A stretch of DNA of 64,000 nucleotides from Alopecurus myosuroides. Its lineage: Eukaryota; Streptophyta; Magnoliopsida; Poales; Poaceae. The notes below the pieces were generated by a model. That model was given only the letters and a program-made list of their open reading frames with translations. It had not been told where the DNA came from and did no database searches. The stretch covers positions 186,743,958-186,807,957 of the forward strand of contig CM054062.1 in assembly GCA_028641055.1 (NCBI GenBank), in the 5' to 3' direction. The translations under genes and the position numbers were made by a program. Below, in pieces: positions 33,459 to 44,029 of the stretch (positions are counted from its first letter, which is position 1; the number at the start of each line of letters is the position of its first letter).

Positions 33459-34960
33459 TTAATAATCAAAGTCAATATCATTTTTATCAAAGGTAATGGG
33501 ACCATTGTCTCCCATGTTTCTAAAAATTTCAGCACTTTTATCAGAAACATTTTTAGCAGTTTCAGGCAGTTTTACATGTTTAATAGCAGAAGTGGGAGTA
33601 TTTCCAGCAGCAGTTACTTTAACATTGATAGTAGAATGTATACTAGCATGAGAAGCTTCAGTTTTAATAGTGGTGGTAATGGTGCAAACATTAGTTATAT
33701 TATTCTTTCTAACTATTTCATCTTCTCTCTCCCATCTAGCATGCAATTCAGCTAACATCCTAACATTGTCATCAATTCGAATTTGGATAAAATTCAATGT
33801 TTTTCTTTATTTAACATCATGAGGCATAAACTTTAGTTCCATAAAATCAACATCAAGAGCAAGCCTATCAACTTTAGAAGCAAGAACATCAATTTTGCCT
33901 AACTTTTCCTCAGTAGATTTATTATAGTAGTTTGTGTACTAATAAAATTCTTGAGCATAATTTCAAGATCAGAGGGTACACTTTTATTGTTGTTGTAGGA
34001 ATTACCATAAGAATTAACATAACAATTATTATTATTGGAAGGATATGGCCTATAACTGTTGCTACCATAATTATTCCTATAAGCATTGGTGTTGAAATTA
34101 TTATTTTTATTGAAGTTCACATCAACGTGCTCTTCTTGAATAAGAAAAGAGGCTAAAGGAACATTGTTTGGATCAATAGGAGCGTGGACATTCCCAAGCA
34201 TGGACATAATAGCATCAAGTCTATCACTCAAAGAGGAGGTTTCTTCAACATAATTTTCCTTCTTACCTGTTGTAGCTCTCTCAGTGTGCCATTCAGAATA
34301 AATTACCACCATATCATCAAGAAGCTTTGTTGCTGCCCCCAAAGTCATGGACATAAAGTTTCCTCTAGAAGTTGAATCCAGAAGGTTTCTTGAAGAAAAA
34401 TTCAGTCGTGCATAAAATGTTTGGATGATCATCCAAGTAGTCGGTCGATGAGTGAGACAATTCTTTCCTAAAGATTTCATCCTTTCCCAAGATTTAGCAA
34501 CATGCTCATTAACAAGTTGCTTACAATTTATAATGCTACTTCTTAAATATATAATCTTAGCAGGAGGATAATATTTTCCAATGAAAGCATCCTTGCATTT
34601 AGTCTAAGAATCAATACTATTTCTAGGCAAAGATAGCAACCATTCTTTAGCTCTTCCTCTCAAAGAGAAAGGAAACAATTTCAGTTTAATAATATATCCA
34701 TCTACATCTTTATATTTTTGCATCTCACATAGTTCAACAAAATTATTAAGATGGGCATCAACATCATCAGTACTAACACCAGAAAATTGCTCTCTCATAA
34801 CAAGATTTAACAGGGCAGACTTTATCTCATTAAACCAGCAGTAGGAGCAGGTGGAGCAATAGGTGTGCTAATGAAATCATTGTTGTTGGTGTTAGTAAAG
34901 TCACACAACTTAGTGTTCTCAGGGGTACTCATTTTAGCAAGACTAAAAACAGGATAAAAA
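33459..34960 (-). pseudogene. Athila-like gag remnant
   Basis: Pieces on the minus strand: the gag fold (VDAHLNNFVELCEMQKYKDV, LFPFSLRGRAKEWLLSLPRN at 34798-34604), its continuation to an Asn/Tyr-rich tail (34480-33899, TSRGNFMSMTLGAATKLLDD), and a C part (33797-33459). Stops and shifts separate them. Confidence 0.83.
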
Positions 34961-35097
34961 CACTAACTAGAGTAAGAACTAATTTTTTGTGTTTTTGATA
35001 AAGAGAAGCAAACAAAACAAAATAAATAAACTAAGCAAAACTAAAACAAAGTAAATATATTGGAAGTGAGAGACTCCCCTTGCAGAAATTCTCTTCC

Positions 35098-35114
35098 TCC
35101 CGGCAACAGCGCCA
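35098..35114 (-). promoter_or_regulatory. Primer-binding-site-like sequence, inner copy
   Basis: Minus strand TGGCGCTGTTGCCGGGA, tRNA-Asp type, 74 bp inside a second such site. The intervening bases have no other known role. Confidence 0.65.
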
Positions 35115-35171
35115 GAAAAGTGTTGGTGCTAGAGTTGACGAGGGAGTGGTTGCTTCCTGATGACTTTGAGA

Positions 35172-35187
35172 TCCCGGCAACGGCGCA
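35172..35187 (-). promoter_or_regulatory. Primer-binding-site-like sequence, outer copy
   Basis: Minus strand TGCGCCGTTGCCGGGA, eight bases from the LTR end at 35196. The first G-C step differs from the consensus. Its distance to the LTR makes it the better candidate for the used site. Confidence 0.7.
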
Positions 35188-35195
35188 AAAAAAAG

Positions 35196-36779
35196 TGCTG
35201 GATGGTGCAGGTCTTGGACTCGTTGGGAGACCCCAAGAGGAAGGTTTGATGAGAAGAGCAGCAAGTTTCCCTCAGAAAAGAAACCAAGGTTGAATCGACT
35301 AGTTGGAGAAAAAAGCAACTTCCGAAGGTTGATGCAGCTGAGGTGGCAGGGCGCACTACCGGTTCAGCAGCAACGTGGAACCTACACAACACAATCAATT
35401 CACTTTGCCCCAACGAAGCAGTGAGGTTGTCAATCTCACCGGTTTTGCTGAACACAAAGAGGTTAAACGTATAGCGTGGAAAATAGTATGGGACCAATAT
35501 GAGAATAGCAGTAGCAGTGTGAAAATAGTGGAAGCAGTGTGTGTATTATCAGTATGAGAAAATGGACCGGGGTCCACAGTTCATTAGAGGTGTCTCTCCA
35601 TAAAAGATAGCTCACAAGTGTGGTGAGCAAAATATAGCTGGGCAATGGATATATAATGAAACATGCATGACATGATGATTACTATGAGATTCATGCGGGC
35701 ATTACAACAAAATACTTAGATCGTCATCCAACTGCATCTATGACTAATAATCCACCCTCCGAATATGATCCGAACAAACGTTGGGTATTAAGTTGCAAGC
35801 AACAGATAATCGCTATAAGCAAAGTGTGTAATGTAAAGAAAACATCGTTGTTTTCTCCCTAATGGCAACAACACATCCTCCATTTGTCACGTTTCTGTCA
35901 CTCGAGCACAGATGCAAAGGAGGCATGAACCCACTATCGAGCATAAATACTCCCTCTTGGATTCACTAGTATCTACTTGGCCAGAGCATCTACTAACAAC
36001 AGAGAGCATGGAAGATCATAAATAACATACACCTGAAGACAACATGGTAGATTGATAATCAAGAGACATAGCATTCAATAATCATCGGATCCCAGCAAAC
36101 ACAACATGTAGCATTACAATAAGATGATATTGATCATGTAGAGCAGCTCACGAGATCTAAACATGAGGCATAAAGAGGAGAGAACAACCATCTAGCTACT
36201 GCTATGGACCCATAGTCCAAGGATGAACTACTCACGCATCACTTCGGAGGCGGGCATGGTGGTGTAGAGCCCTCCGATGATGATTTTCCCTCGCGGCAGG
36301 GTGCCGGGGAGAACTCCAGAACACTCCCGATCTCGGGTTGATGATGACGGAGGCCTCAGATGTTTTTCATGGAAAAGTGCTATCTATTTAGGGTTCACTC
36401 ATCGGGAGGAATATATAGGCGAAAGGGCGATAGCGGTGGGCGCCCGAGGGGCCCACACCACCCCAGGCGCGGCCAGGGGGCTGCCGCCCTATGGTGTGGC
36501 CCCCCTGTGGCCCCCTTCCGGGCCTCTTTGGAACTCCATGGAACCTTCGGGAATTCTAAGACTTCTGGGCTTAGAATTTTCCAATTCCGAGAATATTTCC
36601 AGAACTACTTTTCAGAAACTGAAAACAGCAGAAAACAGGAACTGGCTCTATGGAATCTTGTCAATAGGTTAGTCCCAGAAAATCGATAAAAATGACATAA
36701 AGTGTAAGGAAAACATGTAGCATATGGCATGAAAGAAACATGGAACATCATAAATTAAGGATACTCTTATGACGTATCA
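35196..36779 (-). repeat. 5' LTR of the truncated Athila-like element
   Basis: Starts TGATACGTCATAAG on the minus strand and ends CCATCCAGCA. Resembles 28968-30545 throughout. A strong TATA (CCTATATATTCC on the minus strand) lies near 36410-36421. Confidence 0.88.
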
Positions 36780-37173
36780 AACCGCAGCAGTGTTGCAATG
36801 GCTCCAATTGCCGGCTTTGCCCCCTTCGTATTCCTTGCCTCCACCGGCGGTGTCACCCTTAGCGTCTTTGCCGGTGCGAATGATTACCTCGTCTCCCGAT
36901 CTAGGGTTTGGGGGGTGGCATAGTGGAAGAGGAGGGAGGCGGCATAGATCCAGCGGGGAAATTAGGGTTTCCACCCTCTGAAGCGCTTGCGGGGATCTCC
37001 AGAGTTACCATGGGAGCACTCAGAGAGGCCACCGTATCTGAAGAGGAACTATCCTCCGTAGTTGTTACTGTGGCGGAGGCATGCGTGAGAAGAACCGCGG
37101 GGTCCGCGATAGGTTCCACTAGCACCGAGTCGACGACGGCCGCGGGAACCCGAGCGTTGTCTCTGGCGTCCAT
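36780..37173 (-). pseudogene. Copy A antisense gene, first exon
   Basis: Starts at ATG 37173 (MDARDNARVPAAVVDSVLV), about 195 bp downstream of a TATA box, the same arrangement as in copy 1 (MARDDDARAGW). The frame meets a stop at 36901-36903; another frame then continues to the insertion junction. The Transposase_28 region seen in copy 1 is absent here, presumably lost with the truncated insertion. Confidence 0.68.
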
Positions 37174-37248
37174 TTCATGGAAACGTGGCGCCGGCTTCAA
37201 GCAAGATCCACCGATGCTGAGAGACACACGTGATGAGGTATTTCCCTA

Positions 37249-37272
37249 TCTCTCTCTCTCTCTCTCTCTCTC
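37249..37272. repeat. (TC)12 microsatellite
   Basis: Lies between the antisense TATA box and ATG, so it would be a GA tract in the 5' leader of that RNA. Confidence 0.9.
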
Positions 37273-37367
37273 GGTTTTAAAGTGTGCGCAAGAGCTCTTG
37301 AGCGTTCGTCTCGAGGGAATTGATGAGAAGTGGAGTGGGGAAGGTTGAACGGGGGCCGGGCGAATGG

Positions 37368-37375
37368 TATTTATA
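37368..37375 (-). promoter_or_regulatory. TATA box of the antisense gene (copy A)
   Basis: Minus strand GGCTATAAATACC, matching the motif at 24761-24768 in copy 1. Confidence 0.75.
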
Positions 37376-37520
37376 GCCATTTTCGCCTAGATTAGCATGT
37401 CGCATGTCCCGCAGTAAATCCGGGGTACGGTGAGCCGGCATAATGATGATTATCTCCTCGTTTCTCGCGCCAAATCTGTCAGGGATACGTTTTCAGTCTT
37501 TGACTGAAACCAAGCGGTCG

Positions 37521-37551
37521 TGACGTAAGCATGATTTCTTCGCTTACGTCA
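37521..37551. promoter_or_regulatory. Inverted repeat of as-1-like motif TGACGTAAGC
   Basis: TGACGTAAGC (37521-37530) and its exact reverse complement GCTTACGTCA (37542-37551) surround an 11-bp loop, about 150 bp upstream of the antisense TATA box. TGACG(TAAG) is the core bound by plant TGA-type bZIP factors. Confidence 0.6.
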
Positions 37552-37705
37552 CAGATTTCTTCTGAGCGAAGATTCGTGAAAGAAACGCCGGATTCCGGAG
37601 AGCCGGATTTGGCATGAAAACTATGTTAAGAACAAGATTCAAGACTAAAGGCCTACTTTTCTCAAGGTGTTAAATCCGGGAAAATATGACAGATGGAGGT
37701 CTTAA

Positions 37706-37722
37706 TTCTTCTTGGGGGCTAC
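37706..37722 (+). promoter_or_regulatory. Polypurine tract (copy A)
   Basis: TTCTTCTTGGGGGCTAC directly precedes the LTR start TGTTGGATATATGCC. Confidence 0.8.
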
Positions 37723-38258
37723 TGTTGGATATATGCCAAATGGGGGTATATCCGGCATGGGCCAAAGGTCAGATTACCAGGGTGGCCTACAGGCAATGAA
37801 GTATTGTCCATTAGGTGGCCCAGTAAGCTAACGCAGTGGAAGCCGAATTCTAGAAGAACATGGATCATGGCCCAATACGTGGTTCGGCTTGGAGAAGAAG
37901 CCGGATGACTTACTTTCCAAGAATAGGAATACTTTCCGTAATCTTTAAGGTTTCCTTCCTGTAAGCCCTAGTCCGACTATCTATATAAAGTCGGGCGGGA
38001 GCGGCCTCAAAGAGAGAATCCTACAAGCTAGAAGCTAGATCGCCGAGAAGCGAAACCCAACTAACCTTGTACTTTGTACACTTCAGGCTTCAGCTCTGAT
38101 TTAGTGAGATTGTAGGAGTAGGAAAGCCGCCTTAGTTGCGATGTACCAACCCTGGGTAAATTGTGTCTTCGCCGCCAGCTCTCCCACGTTTCCACCCACG
38201 ACTCTACCAGCAGGCTTATGGCAATCCTTGGCATGAACTTAACTAAGAACACTCGACA
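37723..38258 (+). repeat. 3' LTR of copy A
   Basis: Matches the copy B LTR at 40452-40994 (start TGTTGGATATATGCC versus TGTCGGATATATACC; end CTCGACA in both) and has a TATATAAAG box near 37980-37990. Confidence 0.9.
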
Positions 38259-38263
38259 GGGCA

Positions 38264-39646
38264 TGATACTTTGCAAATGTATCTACTTTTCCAACCACTT
38301 TTTTTTTCCTTTTTTCTTCTCCCATTTGCATTATTTGGATCAAACTATAACAGACTAACGTTGTTTTCAGTAGAATTTCCCTTCTTGTATAGTGTATAAA
38401 TTCAATTTTCTCAGAAAATTCTAGAAAATCATTTCCCCCGGAAGACTCCCGAAACCCGAAGGACAGCTGGAGGGGGCCACTGGACCACTAGGGGGTGCCA
38501 GCCCCGCCCCCTCTAGCCATGCCTAGTGGGCCTCTGGGGACCTGGGACCACCCCTAGGGTCCCCTTTGGCATAAAGACTCCTTCGTCCTTGAAAAGCAGA
38601 ACCCCCAAAAGGATTTCCCCGAATACGATCCGTAGCTCCGTCGACATCTGAAACCCTAGTTTGAGAGACAGAAGTTCTTGTCCTGGCACCCTTCCGGGAC
38701 GGGGATTGGAGAGAGATTGTCGGCATCGTCATCACCGTCACCTCTCCACCAACCCTCCATGATTCCCCCTTCGATGTGTGAGTAATTTACGGTTGTAGGC
38801 AGAGGGGATGGTAGGGATTGGATGAGATTATTCATGTAATAGATCACGAGATTGTTAGGGCTTAATGCCTGGTATCCACTATTGTTTTTATTATCATTGT
38901 TGCAAATTGGAGTGTTTAATGCTTGTCACTTATGGCCCGAGTGCCATGATTTCAGATCTGAACATGTTATGTTTTCATGAGTATAATTGTTTTTTTGGAT
39001 CATATCTAGTAGTTGTATACTCTTATTACCAGAACCCTAGACCCCTAGGTGACAGGTTGGGATATCGGAGGGGATGGACTCTAGTTCGAGGATTACATGT
39101 TTCCACTATATGTTAATGCTTTGCTCCGGTGGTTGGTATAGCAAGTACCTTAATTACCATTAGTTCCTTTTTGGCCCCCCAGCAACGGGATGGTAGGACA
39201 AAATATGTCGTGCAAGTTCTTATTGCAAGCATGTAGGACAATTTTCGGGAAACATGCCTATGATAGTTTGTGACTAGGTTACTCTCTTATATATTTGTGT
39301 TGTCCTTTGTTACCTTTATTACATGGTTAATATTATTCATGCAATGCCGGTACATCCATACCTATTCGTACGGTGTTTTTAGCACTGCTTCTCAATCTGT
39401 TTACATTCGTTGTTACTGTTGCTACTACTGTTTTACTGCTACTATTACTATTAAACCACCGCTGCAATTATGTCATCGTTACTACTAATAAATTGTGTGA
39501 ACCAAGATACTTTTCAGGTGCAGCTGAATTGACAACTCATTTGTTAAGAATTATAAATATTCTTTGGCTCCCCTTGTGTCGAATTAATAAATTGGGCTAT
39601 ATTTACCCTCGAAGAGTGTAGTGATCCCCTACACTTGTGGTTCATC
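38264..39646 (+). repeat. 5' LTR of the Athila-like element
   Basis: From TGATACTTTGCAAATG to GTGGTTCATCA, which stands just before the primer site. The matching 3' LTR is outside the window, so the start rests on the TG-CA form and the known LTR-start style. Confidence 0.75.
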
Positions 39647-39658
39647 AAGACTATTTCC

Positions 39659-39676
39659 TCGCGCCGTTGCCGGGGA
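39659..39676 (+). promoter_or_regulatory. Primer binding site, tRNA-Asp type
   Basis: TCGCGCCGTTGCCGGGGA, close to the complement of the tRNA-Asp 3' end, 12 bp after the LTR. Confidence 0.85.
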
Positions 39677-39870
39677 GCATAATTTTTTTTGAAAGATCAC
39701 TTGAGAATTATATGGTCGGCTGCAAATTATTATCCATCATAGAAAAGACTACTGATTCTTAGGTTCCAATATTACCTTCCACCATAAGGAAAGGTGCAAC
39801 TCTGAACACCGTTGTTGCTCTTGATTCACCTTCTGTTTTAAGTAAGCTAGTTTACTCCATCGCATGCTTC

Positions 39871-40421
39871 GTGTGCTATTACTTTTGTGTCTGGTACTAT
39901 GATGAATTTGATGATGCTTCTACTATGCTTTATACCTTGTGTTCTCTAGGTTCCATTTTAGACACACTAATTGTTAGAGCTAAAGAAATTGAACATGCTG
40001 AAATTTTTCATAAATTGTTATCTACACTTGAACAATCACATGAACGGCCTGATCTTAATAATGATAAGAGTGATTATTTATAGGATACTTTACACTTGAT
40101 GATGAGTTCTTTAAATAATATATGAGTCATGAAACTGCTCCTGATCCCGAGAGTTTCAAGAAGCTGCTTGAGAAACATTCCATGAAAAACAAGTTTACTC
40201 CTGACCCTGAATTTGCTAAATCTCTTGTGGAAATTAAAGATGCGAAGTTTGATTTATCTATTGATCTTTCACTTATTCCTATGGTTGAAACTGAACCCTT
40301 TGAAGGTATAGAAAATAATGATCTCGTAGCCCACTTGACTAAATTGTTTGAGATTGGCATGTTGTTTTGTGATGATAATTTGATAAGAGGCTATTATGTT
40401 GTTAAGTTCTTCCCTTTCTAA
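39871..40421 (+). pseudogene. Athila-like gag N-terminal remnant
   Basis: Two frames: 39871-40083 (VRAKEIEHAEIFHKLLSTLE) and 40122-40421 (PDPESFKKLLEKHSMKNKF, GIENNDLVAHLTKLFEIGML). The second has the start of the gag fold and ends at a stop near the copy B insertion. In the family this is the capsid precursor. Confidence 0.72.
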
Positions 40422-40451
40422 TTAAAAGGGGAGGATAAAGTTTACTATGAT

Positions 40452-40994
40452 TGTCGGATATATACCAACTAGGGGTATATCAGATGGTAGTCTAAAGTGC
40501 CGGATTACCAGGGTGGCCTAAATGGTGATGGGCTATGGTACATTAGGCGGCCCAGTAAGCTGACGCACAGGAGCCGGATTCTAGAAGAACCCGGATCACG
40601 GCCCACGTGATCTGGCTTGGAGTAGAAGGTGGATTCCTTAGTTTCCAAGTTAAGAGTTACCGTAGTCTTCTAGGTTTCCAACTCTGTATGCCCTAATCCG
40701 GCTATTATATAAAGCCGGACGGGAGATAAGATAGATAGACAAGAAGCTACAGGCTAACTCGCCGAGAGGTTGATCCTTGACGAGCAGCTAATAGAACCTC
40801 ACGTTGTACTCTTTATTTCCAGGCTTTAGTCCTGAATAGTGAGATTGCAGGAGTAGGAACGCCGCATTACCGCGCCGCACCGAACCTGGGTAAAAAACCT
40901 GTGTCATTGTCCTTCGCACAACCACGTCCCCCCACGTCTCTATCGGTAGTCTCATGGCACCCCCGTCTATGAATTCTACTACGATGTCTCGACA
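40452..40994 (+). repeat. 5' LTR of copy B
   Basis: TGTCGGATATATACC to TGTCTCGACA, with TATATAAA at 40706-40713. Homologous to 37723-38258. Confidence 0.92.
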
Positions 40995-40996
40995 GT

Positions 40997-41013
40997 TGGC
41001 GCCCACCGTGGGG
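40997..41013 (+). promoter_or_regulatory. Primer binding site (copy B)
   Basis: TGGCGCCCACCGTGGGG, identical to copies 1 and 3. It lies in a short frame from ATG 40954 to TGA 41038 (MAPPSMNSTTMSRQLAPTVG and on). Confidence 0.9.
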
Positions 41014-41085
41014 CCAGCGACGTCAGGCGTTAAGTTTTGATCTGGGATACTCGGCGGGATCAGCAGTTCCATAACTGTCGGAAGC

Positions 41086-43797
41086 TTGGAGTTCGACAAC
41101 GACGTTGGACGCTTCCTCGACAACGGATCTTACATACCGGCGCAAAATCAACTGGTAAGTGCCTGCGTGTTACCGATTGGATCTGCAAATATCTTTATCG
41201 GATTAACTGCAGAGGCCATGGGGTTTTGCGGTGGAAGTAAATTTATCCCACCCGCCCTATACCCAGTCAAAGATGACTACGATACCGGGTTCTGCTCAGA
41301 TCGCCGACATACAAGTGAATCACACTTTATCGGCATGGTTCAATCCGAGATCTCCGAAAATACGGATGAAAGTAATCCCGTGCAAGAGGCAGAAAACAAC
41401 ACTCCCACAACAGAGGTGGAAGATCCGACATCCGTCAACATCACGACGCACTCGGAAGCTGACTCTGTACTAGCCGCCATTGAGGCGAGATTAGAGTCGG
41501 AAACCGGATCGGATCACTTCGATACCGAAGACGAAGACGAAGACGCTTTCGAAAGAAAGGTCAAATCCTTCCAAGAGGGATTCCATGAAGTACTGATGGC
41601 AAAACCGGCTGAAAACACGGATACCGACAGTCAGGAAAGCCCTAGAACGCCTCCGCCAGAGGAAGAGAGAGAAGAAGGAGAAACCTCTCCAAAATTCCCC
41701 GATGTCAAAGAATTGACACAGAAAGAACCCTGCAGGAAATCTCCCTCTTCCAAGAAGAAACACAAAACTGCTAAAAAGCTCCAATATAAACTCCGGAAGA
41801 AGAAATTGTCTGATCCAGCCAATGAAAGCCCAGAAGTAGGAGACGCAAGCGGTGTGAAACCTTGGGAGAAGAAAACAAAAGAAATCCTTGTTCCGCCAAT
41901 GACAGAACAAGAAGAACAGGAGTTACTGCAAACTCCAGTGGGATTGCATGAACCTCCTGAAGTGCTCGAAGCCAGAAGACAAGCTCTCCAGAGGCAGCAG
42001 CAACATCTATTCAGAACTCGTGAACACCTCGAAAAAACCCAGGACGACATCAAGCTCATGAAGGAAGAAATCGAGGAATACGAAAGAAAGAATAGATCTC
42101 GAATTAAACCTACAAGGTTACCCGGAATTGTAAGACCGGAAGTACTGCCGCCAAAAGAAAGGTTTCACAACCCATCTTGGCAAAAGCAGGTAAATGACAA
42201 AGATGCCAGAGGCGAAGCAATATACAAAACCGCAGCAGAAAATGCGGAAGCATCGTTCGCCATCCTCAACAATGATATGTACTCCAATGGTGAAAAACTT
42301 CAAGGGGTGTATTCTTTATTAGGAAAAGAATTGCAACAACAACAGCGGGGGCAGCAACGATCAGGGAAGTTGCATGACGACTCATCCCTATGTAAAACAG
42401 CTACATGCGCCGCTGGAGCACCTGGACAGAAGAACCTGGAGATTCAAGCAATTCAAAAGAGAAAAAGCGGATCCGAGAAAAGACAAGAAAAATAACGACA
42501 ACAAGGATGAAGCGTCTAGAACCGGATCCCATCTCCCGAAAGACGGACCTAATCCTCGCGATCGGGAAGAAAAGCACCGGAATGACGGAAAAGCAATGCC
42601 GCCTCCGAGACGCCCGACTGAAAAAGCTGGAAGGCAGGATATATCTCACAGGCGCGAGAGATCCCGGACACCCCCCAGAAATAAGGAAAGAAACAGGAGT
42701 AGAACTCCACCTTATCCAAAGGGGCAAGATCTCGGAAGAAACAGAGAGAATCCCGGAAAAGCGCGTTCGCGCCACAATGGAAAAGAAAGGAGTAGATCCC
42801 CTTCTGTCCATTCAGCCGGCAGGTACTCCGCACACATGGATAGAGCGGAAAGAGATGATTTATACTTTGGACCTAAGTGCTTCACAGATAGGATCCGAAG
42901 GATAACCCTTCATTCTGGCTTTGCCAAAGTTGGTCCAACATACCAAAAATATACCGGTAGCACAAACCCGGATACCTGGCTCTCAGACTACTACACAGCC
43001 GTCCAAATCAACAATGGGACAGACTTGGAAGCTGTAAAGTTTCTTCCCCTAATGTTACTGGATGGAGCCAGAGATTGGATCAATGCATTACCCTCCAGAA
43101 CTGTCGACAGCTGGGCTGATATGGCTCGAGTATTCACTCAGCATTTCCGGGGAACCTACAAACGCCCGAATAGCATCAACCAGCTAAACCGTTGCACCCA
43201 ATTTGAGGACGAACCATACGTGGATTTCATCTCAAGATGGACGACAATGAAGAATAGTTTCTCTGGAGTAACTGACGTTCAAGCAATGCATGCTTTCGTC
43301 AATGGCCTAAAACCCGGACCTGTACCATTCATGATTGGTTACAAAAAGCACAAAGATATCGGATCTATGCTTACAACCGCCAACGAACATGCTGCAGCCG
43401 AGGATGACATCAGGGCAAGAGGAGGCAATATCGATACACTGATACAGGCCAAAAAGAACCCTCAGAAAAAGGAACTCCAGATGCAACAGAGAAACCCAAA
43501 GAGGTAAATATAGCCTTTGGAAGGGAAAATGGCAATAGGTGGAAATGACGCAGTACCGAGCCGATAAACTACACCAGAGAAGAGTGGGAGAAAATAAAGT
43601 CGGAAAACTGTGTCCACCACTCGTAATTTGGGAAGCCTACTCATACTAACGCACAATGCCGCTTGAACAAGCATATGAAAGTCAGTGCAGGATCCGGAAA
43701 CAAAGGGAAGAATTCCAAGAGGAAGTTTTCCAAGCAAAATCCAGAAGCTGAGAAAGAAGACAGTGAATCGGACACCGACGAAAAAATCTAGGCACAA
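41086..43797 (+). pseudogene. Copy B gag (frameshifted)
   Basis: The first frame (41086-42495) has VGRFLDNGSYIPAQNQ, an acidic stretch, and a coiled coil (PEVLEARRQALQRQQQHLF). After frame changes around 42400-42490 a second frame (to 43507) has an Arg/Ser/Pro-rich linker and the gag fold (YTGSTNPDTWLSDYYTAVQI, LMLLDGARDWINALPSRT, FRGTYKRPNSINQLNRC). Further on, about 43610-43665, shifted frames show a C-x2-H ... H-x4-C knuckle. Copy A changes frame at the same place, so the first change may be ancestral or real. Confidence 0.83.
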
Positions 43798-44029
43798 CAG
43801 CGAAAAGGCAAGCCTAAGTTTCCGAGAGTTGATGGAGAATGTAACCTAACTTTCCTGGCAACTCCTCAGCAAAGGTGGCAAAGAGAACGCTTCGAGAAAT
43901 AAACGTGGTTGTCCCTGCAACCCCGAAATTCTTGAAGTACTCAAATACACCAATTACCTGGGATCAGTCCTATCATCCCGGGAATACCCTGAACCCGGCA
44001 CACAAGATCTAATCGTAAGTCCTATTGTT

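Larger units (their letters stand above)
32606..36779 (-). mobile_element. Truncated Athila-like element inside the copy A antisense gene
   Basis: Minus-oriented: 5' LTR (35196-36779), primer sites, gag and protease remnants, then an abrupt end near 32606 with no pol and no second LTR. Same family as 8599-30545, judged from the shared stretch (32609-32860 with 27890-28140). The missing end rules out a target-site check. Confidence 0.85.
2929..38258 (+). mobile_element. Copy A: degenerate Tat-lineage Ty3/gypsy element, interrupted twice
   Basis: The element survives in three pieces: 2929-8593, 30551-about 32605, and 36780-38258. Between them lie an Athila-like element (8599-30545) and a truncated Athila-like element (about 32606-36779). 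Order on the + strand: primer-site remnant, gag, protease, RT, RNase H, second RNase H, integrase, then an antisense gene and a 3' LTR (37723-38258). It is the same family as copy B (40452-44547): the stretch around 3137-3240 aligns closely with 41200-41310. The 5' LTR is missing. Many stops and lost catalytic residues make it the oldest layer of this tower. Confidence 0.88.
38264..40451 (+). mobile_element. Athila-like element, 5' part, cut by copy B
   Basis: A 1.38-kb LTR starting TGATACTTTGC, a tRNA-Asp-type primer site and a short gag region. Copy B interrupts it at 40452; the rest lies beyond the window. It begins exactly 5 bp (GGGCA) after the copy A LTR. Confidence 0.82.

Noticed and set aside
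36277..36689. Frames of 109-131 codons on the + strand
   Set aside because: They lie within an Athila-like LTR whose TATA box and orientation are on the minus strand; no protein similarity seen.
38523..38847. Minus-strand frames near the start of the Athila-like LTR
   Set aside because: Part of LTR sequence, short and without recognisable motifs.
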